A DNA stretch of 64,000 bases. Source: Chlorocebus sabaeus. Its lineage: Eukaryota > Chordata > Mammalia > Primates > Cercopithecidae. The position numbers and the translations under genes are program-made. The DNA is taken from positions 10,182,576 through 10,246,575 of the forward strand of contig NC_132926.1 in the NCBI RefSeq assembly GCF_047675955.1, in the 5' to 3' direction. Shown here in pieces: positions 1-12,227 of this stretch (positions are counted from its first letter, which is position 1; the number at the start of each line of letters is the position of its first letter). Under the pieces are notes generated by a model. That model ran no database searches and was not told where the DNA came from. It saw only the letters and a program-made list of their open reading frames with translations.

Positions 1-111
1 AAAATTAGAGCCCAGGTGTGTTGTTGCGCACCTGTAGTCTCAGCTACTCTGGAGGCTGAGGCGGGAGGAGTGCTTGAGCCCAATCTGGCAAGGTTCCATC
101 TCAAAAAAATT
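1..111 (+). mobile_element. Alu, cut by window edge
   Basis: Begins in the middle of an Alu (aaaattag...cctgtagtctcagctact); internal deletion before the A-tail. Confidence 0.85.
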
Positions 112-423
112 ACACACATGTGTGTGCATTGCATCTTGGGGAGAATTTATTACTCAAGTTTTTATAACTTTATATAACATACAATTTAAACTTTATAACA
201 TGTTTATGCCTTTATAATACATGCTTTGTATTATGAGATGTTTAGTAATACAGATATACTTCACAACTTTCGTCCTTATTTTTATTTACAAAAGTCTCCC
301 TTCCCAACTCTTGTTATTTTCACAACAAATGTACCCTGAATACACCTAGAGACATACTTGAACTTGTATGTATCTCAACAGTGATTTAATAAACAATGGG
401 TACATAATAAAATACCAGTTGAG

Positions 424-720
424 GCCGGGTACTGTGGCTCACATCTGTAATCTTAGCACTTTGGGAGGCCAAGGTAAGCAGATTGCTTGAGCTCAGGAGT
501 TCAAGACCAGCCTGGGCAAGATGGCGAAACCCTGCCTGTACAAAAAAATTAACTGGGTGTGGTGGTGTGCACCTGTAGTCTCAGCTGCTTGGGGGGCTGA
601 GGTGGGAGGACCGCTGAAGCCTGGAGGTGGTGGCTGCAGTGAGCCACCAAGATCGTACTACTGCACTCCACCCTAGGCAACAGAGACCCTGTCTCAAAAA
701 AAAAACAAAACAAAAAAAAC
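424..720 (+). mobile_element. AluJ
   Basis: Full dimer; gcctgggcaagatgg and gagaccctgtctc point to AluJ. Confidence 0.92.
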
Positions 721-824
721 TAGTTGAATGCATATGAGTGTATCTTATTGAAGTTATTAATAGCTTTTCAGTTGTTTAAGTTTCACAAGTACAATTAACA
801 GACATGAACTGTGATTGTTAATGA

Positions 825-1107
825 CACTTTTTTTTGAGGAGTCTCACCCTGTCATGTGGGCTGGAGTGCAGTGGCGTGATCTTGGCCTACTGCAACCTCC
901 GCCTCCTAGGTTCAAGCGATTCTTCTACCTCAGCCTCCCAAGTAGCTGGGACTACAGGCACATGCCACCATGCCCGGCTAATTTTTTTTGTATTTTTAGT
1001 AGAGATGGGGTTTCACCTTGTTGGTCTAGAATGCCTGACCTCAAGTGATCCATCCACCTCAACCTCCCAAAGTGCCAGGATTATAGACATGAGCCACCAT
1101 GCCTGGC
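825..1107 (-). mobile_element. AluS
   Basis: Full dimer between TSDs TGTTAATGA (816-824, 1108-1116). Confidence 0.95.
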
Positions 1108-1172
1108 TGTTAATGATAGATTTTATTGTACATTTTTATTTTTGAAGAATCTTCATATACATTTTCTTGATT

Positions 1173-1466
1173 TTTCTTTTCTTTTTTGAGATGGATCTCT
1201 CTCTGTCACCCAGGCTGGAATGCACTGGCACGATCTTGGCTTGCTGCAACCTCTGCCTCCTGGGTTTAAGTGATTCTTCTCTCTCAGCTGCCCAAGTAGG
1301 TGGGATAGGTGTGTGCCACCATGACCAGCTAATTTTTTGCCTTTTTAGTAGAGATGGGGTTTCACCATGTTGGCCAGGCTGGTTTCAAACTCTTCACCTC
1401 ACATGATCCACCTGCCTCAGCCTCCCAAAGTGCTGGGATTACAGGTGTGAGCTACCGCTCCCGGCC
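1173..1466 (-). mobile_element. AluS
   Basis: Perfect 14-bp TSD ACATTTTCTTGATT (1159-1172, 1467-1480). Confidence 0.95.
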
Positions 1467-1706
1467 ACATTTTCTTGATTCTTAAAAAGACCCACTGACT
1501 TTGATGAAGACTGATATTAATATTGACATCTTATAGTGGAGGAAACTGAGGCACAGGGCCTCAGTTCTGATTTTGATCTGAAAGAGAAAAAGAGTAGCCA
1601 AAACTGTAAGCTTTGTCTTCTGTTGTCTGGTTCAGTATTCTCTCTACAGATGGTGGGGGTTTTTGGTTGGCTTTTCTTTCCTTGCAGTAGAAGTGTATGT
1701 GAGTGA

Positions 1707-2014
1707 GGCCGGGTGTGGTGGTTCATGCTTGTAATTCCAGCACTCTGGGAGGCAGAAGCAGGCGGATCACTGGAGGCCAGGAGTTTGAGACCAGCCTGGC
1801 CAATATGGCGAAACCCATCTCTGTTAAAAATACAAAAATTAGCTGGATGTGGAGGCGCATGCCTGTAATCCCAGCTACTAGGGAGGCTAAGGCATGGGAA
1901 TCACTTGAATCTGGAAAGCGGAGCTTGCAGTGAGCTGAGATTGTGCCACTGCACTCCAGCCTGGGCAACAGAGTGAGACTCTGTCTCAAAAAAAAAGAAA
2001 AAAGAAAAGAAAAA
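1707..2014 (+). mobile_element. Alu
   Basis: TSD AAGTGTATGTGA at 1691 and 2015; full dimer. Confidence 0.95.
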
Positions 2015-2026
2015 AAGTGTATGTGA

Positions 2027-3630
2027 TTGTTTTCCTTCATGACAGTAAACACAGTTATTATCTAACTGGATCATGTAGAAAAAGGCATAATCCTTGTGCC
2101 CCTTTAGTTGGTTGTATTCTTTCTCATTATCTTTGCCTTTTATCCCAGGCTGAATGTTTTCAGCTTAAAACTCCATTCAAACTTGACTTGAATTTAGCAG
2201 TTGAAACTGTGTGGGGAAAGAAGTTTCCTTGAGCTCCTTGAGGTACAAGAAAGGAAGGCATTATTTAATCTGTAGAAAGATTAAGAAAATTTTTCTAGGC
2301 CTGTGCTCTTCAATCACTTAGTGGAGTATTGGAAAATCTATCTCAGTTATAAAGTGGTGCTTGTTCCAAGGGGTAAGTTGAAGGAGATTACATGAAAGTG
2401 TTCTCTCTGCACTTAGAGTATCAGCATATGGTCATTTGGGATCACCTTCTAGTTTTATAGTTGATAAAGGCAGCAGAGACATTCTTGCTTCCTAAAGTAT
2501 CTTACTTAGAAGTAGATGAGGGGGAGCCTACAGTGGTCCTGTAATACAGAGTTTCGTTATCATAGCTTGTGCTTTTTCTGATAGTCACCCATTTTTGTAT
2601 TGGGCAGTTACCTGGATAATCATTTAAACTTGATGGTGATTCAAGAGCTTTTAAGGCTTTGATCATTATTGTGTTGCTAAACATTAACACATAGGGCCTG
2701 TGGAACAGACCCTGGCTTTCACTGCTCTGGGTTTGTGATGGCTGCATCATGTCACAGAGATGCTCTTCCTAAATGAATCAGACTAGTTCATATTCTCTTT
2801 AAATTCTCTTAATTTTGAAGTTGAAAGTTGAGATGTGCCGCAACATATAACAAGTAGGGCACAGTGAAAAGGAACTTTGGAAACAATGAAATGATACCCA
2901 GTACTTCTGGAATGAACATCGAGTGAGACACTTAATCTGTAACAAGAGCTCTGAGAATGGGAAGAATTGCTTCTCTGTTATTGAATGAAATGACATGTAA
3001 TAGTCTTGGAAGCAAGGAGACCATCTTTCTGCATTGTATCAGTTGTAGGGTAGGAATAGGTTATTGTGGGTGTTTGTATTTTTGTTTTTTGTATTTTAAT
3101 ATTAAATTTGCTGACTAGAACTTATGATATACCCTGCATAAGACAAGCACGTAAGTGAAAAAAATAACTTTTTTTTCTGTAACAAGCAATCCTTAAACAT
3201 TTTAAGAAGGGAATAATGAGTAGGAACAGAACTTATGCTTCAGTGGTAAAGACAGGTTTTTCAGCGGGGACAAGGATGAATACTAAAAGTCTTATCTGTA
3301 GGAAGTTTCACAATTGCTCGAAGAGGGAGGAAAGAAGTTTTCAGATAAAACATTAAGAGAGAATAAAGAAAATTATGATGTATTAATAGAATAAAATTCA
3401 GTTTCCACCAAGAAATAGTTCTGATTTAATAAAAAGTAGGAAGTATAAAATACATTGGCAGGTTATTGTTGCAGCAGTATCTCAGGGAAATATAAAATTT
3501 TAACGAATAATGATGATTAATGATCATTATTTGTCTTTGCATTTACTCTTTTTTTTTTTTTTTTGTGAGGGGATGGGGGCGGGAGGCGGGACAGACAGAA
3601 TCTTATAGTCATTTTTAAAGCTCTCAACAG
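2027..3630 (+). other. Single-copy intron DNA
   Basis: AT-rich, no exon, splice pair or repeat recognised apart from a poly-T and G-rich tract at 3549-3590. Confidence 0.6.
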
Positions 3631-3893
3631 GGCCGGGCGTGATGGCTCACTCCTGTAATCCCAGCACTTTGGGAGGCTGAGGCGGGCAGATCACGAGATC
3701 AGGAGTTCAAGACCAGCCTGGCCAAAATAGCGAAACCCCGTCTCTACTGAAAATACAAAAATTCACCAGGCACGGTGGTGGGCACCTGTAGTCCCAGCTA
3801 CTGGGGAGGCTGAGGCAGGAGAATCACTTGAACCCAGGAGGTGGAGGTTGCAGTGAGCCAAGATGGCACCACTGCACTTCAGCCTGGGTGACA
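3631..3893 (+). mobile_element. AluS, 3'-truncated
   Basis: Starts ggccgggcgtgatgg and stops after gcctgggtgacat without an A-tail. Confidence 0.92.
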
Positions 3894-3953
3894 TAACGGC
3901 CACTTTTAGAAACTTTTTGTGAAAAAAATCAGAAAAATATCAAAAAGTATATT

Positions 3954-4155
3954 TACCAGCCTGGACAACATAGCAAAACCACATCTCTACTAAAAAAAAA
4001 AAAAAAAAAAATTTGCTGGGCATGGTGGCATGCACCTGTAGTCCCAGCTACTTGGATAGGACTATCACTTGAGACTGCAGTGAGCCCTGATGGTGCCATT
4101 GAATTCCAGCCTAGGCAACAGAGTAAGACCCTGTCTCCAAAAAAAAAAAAAAAAG
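3954..4155 (+). mobile_element. AluJ, partial
   Basis: Lacks the first ~70 bases; expanded central A-run and poly-A end. Confidence 0.88.
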
Positions 4156-4426
4156 TGTAAAAAGTGTAAGAAAAAATAAACCACATTTATCCTTCCTCCT
4201 GACGTAAATATTTTTGTGTATACCCTTTCAGACTCAAGGTGTGTGTGTGTGTTGGGGGTGGGTGTTGGGAGTACATGTTCAGAGAAATGTAAAGTGCTTA
4301 TTGAGGTTATCACAGCTATGACTAGAGTGGCTTTTACTGGTGTTCTGGTTTGGGAATGTAACAGGCATGTCATTGTTAGCTTTTCATTATAGGATGGATT
4401 CTCAGTAATTTTTTGACCTTGCTATC

Positions 4427-4729
4427 CTTTTCTTTTTTTTCCTGTTTTGAGACAGAGTTTCGCTTTTATTGCCCAGGCTGGAATGCAGTGGTGCGATCTT
4501 GGCTCACTGCAACCTTCGCCTCCTGTGTTCAAGCGATTCTCCTGCCTTGGCCTCCCAAGTAGCTGGGATTACAGGCACCCGCCACCAGCCTGGCTAATTT
4601 TTGTATTTTCAGTAGAGATGGGGTTCACCATGTTGGCCAGGCTGGTCTCAAACTCCTGACCTCAGGTAATCCGTCCGCCTCGGCCTCCCAAAGTGCTGTG
4701 ATTGCAGGCATGAGCCACTGCGCCCAGCT
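4427..4729 (-). mobile_element. AluS
   Basis: TSD CCTTGCTATC (4417-4426, 4730-4739). Confidence 0.95.
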
Positions 4730-4809
4730 CCTTGCTATCTGTCTAAAGAATTCAACCCTGACCCTCCCACCCTGGATCCCAGCCTCTACTTACCCCTCCA
4801 TCCCCGGGA

Positions 4810-6780
4810 GGCTTGCAGAGTGAGCAGCGCTGGCATCACGTGACTGCCTGGAGTTGGTGACAGGAGCCAGAGGGGAGCCGTGAGTAGCCGGGCCCAAGCC
4901 GGAGCGCAGGGAGAGCGCCCGCTGCACACCTGCCCGTCCTTGTCTCCTACCGCTGCCGCCAAAGCCGCCCGGACTGGAACTGTGACATTACTGCGCTTGG
5001 GAGGCTCCAGGCAGCCCGGATCTGGCCTTTATTTCTTGTCAGCGGTGTCCCTGACCGTACCTCTCAAAGCCAAACACCAGAGCACCCTAGAAGGTTTAAA
5101 AGAATGCTCATGTTTGACCCAGTTCCTGTTAAGAGGCCCATGGACCCTGTCCAGTGTGTTACTCATCTAATTATATGGAATCCATAAAGCCCAACAAGTA
5201 TGGGGTCATCTACTCCACACAATTGTCTGATAAGTTCTTTCAGACCCTTGAAGGCCTGTCGCACGGAATACAGATGGAGCCAGTGAACCTCACTGTGAGC
5301 AAGTGGAGTTCACTTCTTTCGGCTGGGAATTTGCACTCCTCTCTGAAGTTCCCATCCTCACACCAGGGAGCATCGCCTGGGTTGAGCATGCCTTCTTCCA
5401 GCCCACTGATGAAAAAATACTCGCCCCCCTTCTCCAGACTGACAGCCCTTCGACATGCCACTGTCCATGCTGTGGGTGATGGCAGCTGCCCTCTCGTGGC
5501 ACAGAATATGGAGCCTGGGATCCTGCTGGTCATCCAGCCCGTGGTGGTGCAGCCCATCCCCTTTGTGTACACGAGTCACCTCCAGCAGCCTTTCGTGGCC
5601 TCATGGTCTCCTTGAGGAGGAGTAGGAAGAGGTCTTCTATGGAGGAGACGGAAAATTCTAGTAGTAGCCTACCTGTAATTGAATCATAAGAAAATCCTGT
5701 ATCACAGAAAAAAATTAAAATAGAACCTGGGATCGAACCACAGAGAACAGATTATCCTGAAGAAATGTCACCCCCCCCTTAATGAACTCAGTGTCCCCCT
5801 GCAAGCATTGTTGCAAGAAAATCACCCTTTGGTCATCGTGCAACCTGGGAAGAGACCTGTACCTGTGGAATTCCTGGATACACAAAGGAAGTGGAGGATA
5901 CGCAGATGTGATTACAATGGATGCAATAAAATGTACACTGAAAGCTCCCACTTGAAAGCACACAGAAGACCACACACAGAAAAACCTACAAATGTACATG
6001 GGAGGGATGCACATGGACATTTGCTCCGTCTGATGAACTAAAAAGACATTAGGAAAACATATTGGAATAAAACCTTTACAGTGTCCAGACTGTAACCGCA
6101 GCTTTTCCTGATCTGACCATCTTGCCTTCCATAGGAAATGCCACCTGGAGGCAGTGGCTCACGCCTGTAATCCCAACACTTTGGGAGGCCAAGGCTGGTG
6201 GATCAGAGGTCAGGAGTTCGACACCAGCCTGACCAACATGGTGAAACCCTGTCTCTACTAAAAATACAAAAATTAACTGGGTGTGGTGGTGCTCGCCTGT
6301 AATCCCAGCTACTTGGGAGGCTGAGGCAGGAGAATCTCTTGAACCTGGGAGGCGGAGGTTGCAGTGAGCCAAGATTGCACCACTGCACTCCAGCCTGGGC
6401 GACAGAGCGGGACTCCGTCTCAAAAGTAAAAGAAAAAAGGAAACGCCACATGCTAGTTTGAATGCCTCTGTGTCCTGCCTCCCATTATCTAAAACGTTTT
6501 AATTTGATTCAGTCGGTCTGAATCTCTGAATTTATAACATCCAAAATTTCCATATGGTCAGTAAATGTTCTCTAATCCTCCCTCTCCTTACCATGGGTCA
6601 GACCTAAAGAATGTGAACGCTTTTTTTCCCCCTTGGGGCTGCTGAGCAAACCTTCTTATAGATACATCTGATGTAATAAGAACAAGGGAACATGTAAACT
6701 AACATAACCAATTGTCAGTTCTCCATGTATTCCTCAAAAGAATGTCAGGGTAAATTTATTAGAAATAATAATTAAGTTAA
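4810..6780 (+). pseudogene. KLF3: KLF3 processed pseudogene, split by an Alu
   Basis: This intronless copy of the Kruppel-like factor 3 mRNA includes GC-rich 5'UTR-like sequence (about 4810-5103), a start codon at 5104 (MLMFDPVPVK), coding-like sequence to the stop at 6459-6461, and 3'UTR-like sequence to about 6780. Recognisable pieces are SNYMESIKPNKYGVIYST, the CtBP-binding region with PVNLT where KLF3 has PVDLT, VIQPVVVQPIPFVYTSHLQQ, and the first C2H2 finger from 5907 (CDYNGC, SSHLKAHRR). The second and third fingers are degraded. Frameshifts occur soon after the start, in the middle and after finger 1, and there are in-frame stops. An Alu (6145-6437) sits inside the terminal RKRHMLV-stop segment, which resumes after it. 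It cannot encode KLF3 or a DNA-binding domain. Outer borders are approximate; no A-tail or TSD was identified. Confidence 0.93.
6145..6437 (+). mobile_element. AluS inside KLF3 pseudogene
   Basis: TSD AGGAAATGCCAC/AGGAAACGCCAC (6133-6144, 6438-6449) lies in the last coding segment of the pseudogene, so the Alu landed after the retrocopy. Confidence 0.95.
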
Positions 6781-6795
6781 GAATTCATAGGGTTA

Positions 6796-7094
6796 GGGCT
6801 ATGTGCAGTGTCTCATGCCTGTAATCCCAGCACTTTGGGAGGCTGAGACAGGCGGATCATGAGGTCAAGAGATCGTGGCCAAAAAGGTGAAACCTCATCT
6901 CTACTAAAAATACAAAAATTAGTTGGGCGTGGTGGTGCGTGCCTGTAATCCCAGCTACTTGGGAGGCTGAGGCAGGAGAATTGCTTGAACTCAGGAGGTG
7001 GAGGTTGCAGTGAGCGGAGACAGCACCACCGCACTCCAACCTGGCAACAGAGTGAGACTCCATCTCAAAAAAAAAAAAAAGAAAGAAAGAAAAA
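6796..7094 (+). mobile_element. Alu (first of a tandem pair)
   Basis: Target sequence gaattcata lies before it (6781-6789) and again only after the next Alu (7400-7408). Confidence 0.92.
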
Positions 7095-7398
7095 GGCTGG
7101 GCATGGTGACTCACGCTTGTAAGCTCAGCACTGGGAGGCCAAGGCAGGCGGATCATGAGGTCAGGAGATCAAGACCAGGATCCTGGCTAACACAGTGAAA
7201 CCCCGTCTCTACTAAAAATACAAAAAATTAGCTGGGCGTGGTGGCGGGCATCTGTAGTCCTAGCTACTCGGGAGGCTGAGGCAGGAGAATGGTGTGAACC
7301 CGGGAGGCGGAGCTTCCAGTGAGCTGAGATTGCGCCACTGCACTCCAGCCTGGGTGACAGAGCGAGACTCTTGTCTCAAAAAAAAAAAAAAAAAAAAA
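7095..7398 (+). mobile_element. AluY (second of the pair)
   Basis: Abuts the A-tail of the preceding Alu; gagaatggtgtgaacccggg and ggagcttccagtgagc are AluY-like. Confidence 0.92.
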
Positions 7399-7667
7399 GG
7401 AATTCATAAGATTGATATTGACAATATCAATTTTGTCAATTGATTTGAGAGATTTATATCTCAGGACTTAATTTGAGGAAATACAGTATTAGAGCAAAAG
7501 GAATACCCAGCTAGTAATGGGCAAGTTTCTCAAAGCTTTTATGAGCATAGTTTGCAAGAATATAGTATTTCTTTCTTACTCTTTCTGAACATTGCACTTA
7601 AGCTAAAAATAAAGCTTAGAATTTTGTAGTGATGGTAGTCATAGATAAAAATTTAAAAATAGTAAAT

Positions 7668-7841
7668 GGCCAGGCACAGTGGCTCACACCTGTAATCCCA
7701 GCACTTTGGGATCCTGAGGTAGGAGGGTCACTGGAGCCCAGGTGTTTGAGGCTGCACTGAGCGCCACTGCCCTCAGTGGTGCCACTGCACTCCAGCCTGG
7801 GTGATAGAATGAGACCTTATCTCGAAAAACAGAACAGAAAA
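7668..7841 (+). mobile_element. AluJ with internal deletion
   Basis: About 110 bases missing from the centre; otherwise start and end are present. Confidence 0.88.
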
Positions 7842-8721
7842 GTATTAAGTGACATCTAAGATATTTCTGTCTTTACCCATGAATCTAACCCCAAGAGAAT
7901 AGTTTCTAGTAGTTTTTCTCTGTTTGCGTCAAAATATTTTTCTTTATAACTGGATAGAATTTAACATTTTAGTCTCAGTTTTGCTTTATTGATTTCATAG
8001 CAAAATCTTGCACAAGCTAACGTACCAATATGTTTTATGGTCCTGTTGAACCTACTTTTTGATTCTTGTCCATTCTTTAAAGCAAGAGGGCTTTGACTGC
8101 AAAAACCCATTGAAGGAGAAGGACTTGACAAATGAGTGCAACTTGAAGTAACGTATGTTTATACACATTTTTGTCAGGCTTTTAACATTAGAATTTTTCA
8201 AGCAGAAGAAACTTCAGGTTGAAGAGGGAGACCACCTTGAAGAAAGAGTCCTTTGTACTCCTAGTGTATTTCTTAGGAACCAATTAGCCCTTCCCTTGGC
8301 TGTGGTCTCAGGACAGGCAGCAATATGCTTCTGATAATTGATGTATGCTGCCTAGGAATTATTTTGTTTGGTCAACAAACAACTAAAGGTAAATGCCACC
8401 CTCCCTTTCTTGGCAGGGACTAGGTATGTACGTTCCCTATCATGTCTGGAGGCAGAGGGAGAGCGCTCCAGTGCCCTGGGCATCATGTCTTTGGTGCTGG
8501 TGGCTTCCTGTCTGCCATTTCTAACCTCAGGCACCAGGACGCAGAGGGGGGAAAAAAAGGACCAACTTGCTGTGCCATCCTAAGCATGGGTTCACATCTT
8601 TGAAATCTTATGGAGTCTTAAGACCTCTCAGATGGGTTGATAATGCAGTTTCACTCTGGGAGGGTAGGTGAAAATCCAGATCCATGTTAAACATTTTTTC
8701 AAGTAACTCCTAAAGCCAGGA
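7842..8721 (+). other. Single-copy intron DNA
   Basis: I see no feature; the short open frames on both strands (8352-8583) overlap each other and lack family similarity. Confidence 0.6.
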
Positions 8722-8850
8722 GGCAGAATAGTCCTACTGGTTAAGAACGTGAACTTTGGAGTCAGTGTTGGTTTGAATCCCTGTTACACTGTTTAGTTCT
8801 ATGATCTTTGAGAAATAGTTACTTCTTCTAATTCAGTGTAAATTTGTATG
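8722..8850 (+). mobile_element. MIR fragment
   Basis: ggagtcagtgttggtttgaa and the following text match the MIR core. Confidence 0.65.
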
Positions 8851-8861
8851 TTGTTTTCTTT

Positions 8862-8960
8862 GTGACAGGCACTGTTCTAATTGTTTGAGAAATATTACCT
8901 CATTAAGTCTCTGTAACAGTCCTATGAAACATATTATTGTCATCTCCCTCATCTTCCTCT
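8862..8960 (-). mobile_element. MIR fragment
   Basis: caggcactgttctaattg and cctatgaaacatattattg match reversed MIR 3' sequence. Confidence 0.6.
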
Positions 8961-9089
8961 CCATCCCACCTTTACCCCAGGTAATTGACCTCTTTATTTC
9001 CAAAGTCAAATATACCCTATACTTTAGGGACCATCTGTATTCTGAATTTTACTGTATTTTCACCAGTCAGTTTTATACTTTGAGATGTT

Positions 9090-9540
9090 TTGTGTTTCTC
9101 ATTAACATCCTTTCTTTCAGCTTAAAGAATTACCTTTAGCATTTCTTGTAAGACAGGTCTGGTAATGAAGAACTCACTCAGCTTTTGTATGGGAAACCTT
9201 TTATCTTTCCTTCATTCTGAAGAACGACTTTGCTTGATATGGTATTCTTGGTTGCCATTTTTTTTTTCTTTCATCTGGCACTTTGAACATATCATCCCAC
9301 TGTCTCTGGGCATGAAAGTTTCTGCTGAGTTATCTGCTGCTAGCCATATTGGAAGTCCCTTATATGTTGTTTGCTTCTTTTCTCTTGCTGCTTTCAGGAT
9401 CCTCTCTTTGTCTCTGATTTTTTTTTTTTTTTTTTTTTTTTTTGACAGTTTGATTATAATGTCTTGGGGCAGTGTTTGGATTGAATATGATTGGACACTG
9501 TAGATTTTTCTCTGTGGAACTGTTTGATTATATTTCTGGC
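9090..9540 (-). mobile_element. Antisense L1M 5'-region fragment
   Basis: Phrases such as catttcttgtaagacaggtc and gacagtttgattataatgtc match the L1M upstream region; the first phrase recurs at 44160 in the longer L1. A poly-T tract (9419-9443) has expanded inside it. Confidence 0.65.
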
Positions 9541-9597
9541 AGGAACCCTTCTTACCTCTAAATACTTTAGTGGCTATTTTCTAAGAATAAAGACTTT

Positions 9598-9700
9598 ATC
9601 CCTCCCTCCCTCCCTCCCTCCCTTCCTCCCTTCCTTCCTTCCTTCCTCCCTCTTCTCTCTCTCTCTCTTTCTTTCTTTCTTTTTTTTTTTTTTTTTTTTT
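9598..9700 (+). repeat. Polypyrimidine tract (CCCT/CTTT)n
   Basis: About 100 bases of C and T only, merging into an Alu T-run. Confidence 0.95.
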
Positions 9701-9900
9701 TGAGACAGAGTCTTGCTCTGTCGTCCAGGCTGGAATGCAGTGGTACGATCACAACTCACTGCAGCCTCAACCTCCCTGAGCTCAGGTGATCCTCCCACTT
9801 CAGCCTCCTGAGTAGCTGGTACTACAGGTGCATGCCACCGTGTCTGGCTAATTTTTTATTTTTTGTAGAGACAGGGTTTTACCATGTTGCCCAGGCTGGA
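9680..9900 (-). mobile_element. AluJ, truncated
   Basis: Stops at cccaggctgga; its T-run merges with the adjoining pyrimidine tract. Confidence 0.9.
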
Positions 9901-10377
9901 AGGACGTTATCTTTGATAAGCACAATATAATTATCAAAATCAGGAAGATGGGTATTGACATAATGCTAATATCTACTGTATAGGCCTTATTCACAATTCA
10001 CTGTTATCTCCATTAATAGTCAGAGTAGCCAGGATCATGCATTGTTTAGTTATGTCCCCTTAGTTTGCTTTGCTTGGGAACAGTTCCTGAGACTTTTTTG
10101 TCTTCTCATGATGTTGGCATTTTGAGGACAGGCCAGTTATTTTATACACGTCTATAAATTTGAATGTTTAGATTCCTCATTATTACACAGGAATATTACA
10201 GAAGTAAATTGTGTCCTTAGTGCAGCATATCAGGAGTCACAAAATGTCTGTTTTCCCATTGTTGGGGATGTTAACTTTAATCACATAGGACGACTGCCAA
10301 GTTTCTTCACTGTAAAGTTAACTTTTTCCTAATGCAAATGATAAGCATTTTATGGGAAAATTTGAGTTTATGTATTT

Positions 10378-10677
10378 TTTTTTTTTTTTTTTTTTTTTTG
10401 AGACGGAGTTTCACTCTTATTGCCCAGGCTGGAGTGCAGTAGCGCGATCTCAGCTCACTGCAACCTCCGCCTACCAGGTTCAAGCGATTCTTCTGCCTCA
10501 ACCTCCCAAGTAGCTGGCATTACAGGTGCCCACCACCACACCCAGCTAATGTTTGTATTTTTGGTAGAGACGAGGTTTCACCACATTGGCCAGGCTGGTC
10601 TCGAACTCCTGAGGAGATCCACCAACCTTCGCCTCCTAAAGTGCTGGGATTACAGGTGAGAGCAACTGTGCCTGGCC
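10378..10677 (-). mobile_element. AluS
   Basis: TSD TTATGTATTT (10368-10377, 10681-10690). Confidence 0.95.
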
Positions 10678-10974
10678 TTGTTATGTATTTTGAGGCTCAA
10701 ATTGTGCTATGTTAGTTAGAGGGAGCCCCTCCAAGCTGACCCCTGTAATATTTTGACATGCCTTCATTATTTGAGCACTTACTTGCTTTCTGCCATAACA
10801 AATGTCCCAAACTCATCTAATATTTTACTTGTCCATGACCTGAACTCAGCCAGGGATCTTTGGTTTCTTTTAATGGAGAACAATATTTTAAATCCATGAT
10901 CTAGACTCTAAGTGATGTGCTCGGTACTACTGAAGTGTCATTGCCTCTAGGTTCTGTCAGTTGTAAGAGCTAGG

Positions 10975-11035
10975 ACACGCGCACACACACATATATAACA
11001 CATATCTACATGTGATTATATATTAAAAACTGGAT
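10975..11035. repeat. CA/TA-rich tract in L1M
   Basis: cgcgcacacacacatatata and following AT-rich text; fits the microsatellite-like part of the L1M 3' region. Confidence 0.6.
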
Positions 11036-11038
11036 TTT

Positions 11039-11170
11039 GGCGTGGTAGCTTATGCCTTTAATCCCAGCACTTTGGGAAGCCGAGATCACTTGGGGTTGAA
11101 TCACTTGGAGTTTGAGACCAGCCTGGCCAACATGGTGAAACCCTGTCTCTACTAAAAATACAAAAATTAT
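11039..11170 (+). mobile_element. Alu left arm
   Basis: Ends at aaaaattat where the next Alu starts; its right arm is missing. Confidence 0.88.
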
Positions 11171-11473
11171 GGCCGGGCGTTGTGCCTCACACCTGTAATC
11201 CCAGCACTTTGGGAGGCCGAGGTGGGCAGATCACCTGAGGTGAGAGTTCAAGACCAGCCTGGCCAACATGGTGAAACCCCGTCTCTACTAAAAATATTAA
11301 AATTAGCTGGGTGTGGTGGTGCATGTCTGTAATCCCAGCTACTTGGGAGGCTGAGGCAGAAGAATCACTTGAACCCAGGAGGTAGAGGTTGTAGTGAGCC
11401 AAGATCGTGCCACTGCACTCCAGCTTGGACAACAGAGCAAGACTCTGTCTCCAAAAAAAAAAAAAAAAAAAAA
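11171..11473 (+). mobile_element. AluS
   Basis: Full dimer starting ggccgggcgttgtgcc, joined to the preceding half-Alu. Confidence 0.93.
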
Positions 11474-12227
11474 GAGAAAACACAGTGGATTTCATACTAA
11501 TATATCTAATTACAGCTTAACACTACACGCTTCTTTCTAACATCCTTTTGTCATTTTTATAACTCTCTTCCCTAGTAAAAACCTGGCTCCTGATTTCCAC
11601 AGCATATTTTCTTAGATGTTCAACCCAAGAATACACACAGCTTTGGAACTGCTAATTCGTATCATTGTGAAAAACAAAACTGTATAAAGTTCAATCCTTG
11701 TTTTTAGTTCTTTTTTTCCTTGGACTGGGAGTAAAATAACTTGAAAATTTGAGTTAGGTCCACACCCTTTCAGTGTAGTTACAGTATTCACTTGAAATAC
11801 AGTTAGGTTCATTTATTTCTATTTGTATTCCATTTTAGTTTCTCCCTCTTGGTAAATTTTTTTTTTATTTGTGTGAAATGTTAATATACTTCTGTTTATT
11901 CCTGGGACTTAGGATGCCTCATCAACCTTTACCTACTCAGGATGTATCTGTATAAATATATAGTGATTATACATAATTAGTTATAGATGTAGCATTTGTT
12001 ATACAGTCTCATTACTTTATAGTTATACTATCATACACAATGACAAACTATGCTCTAAGATTTTGAATGTCTCAGAACTGCTTTGAGGTGAGGATAGTTA
12101 TTTGCATTGTAGGTAGTGTGTTTCTATATTGATATATATATATTTTTTATATATTTAATTGATGTTTTTGTATATTATGTAGTTCTAACATGTCTAATAT
12201 GTTTTGAGTTCTCAAAGAATAGTAACT

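Larger units (their letters stand above)
9903..11830 (-). mobile_element. Antisense L1M 3' region
   Basis: The AT-rich sequence (for example gttgtgtcc-like text near 10209, ctcaaattgtgctatgttag near 10695) follows the L1M 3' consensus read backwards, interrupted by Alus at 10378 and 11039-11473. Borders are approximate. Confidence 0.65.

Noticed and set aside
4800..5000. GC-rich patch as a promoter or UBTD2 exon 1
   Set aside because: It is continuous with the KLF3 mRNA-derived sequence and lacks the UBTD2 N-terminal coding sequence.
4880..5615. Open frames of 96 and 153 codons, and antisense frames at 5240-5579
   Set aside because: They are fragments or shadows of the frameshifted KLF3 retrocopy, not genes.
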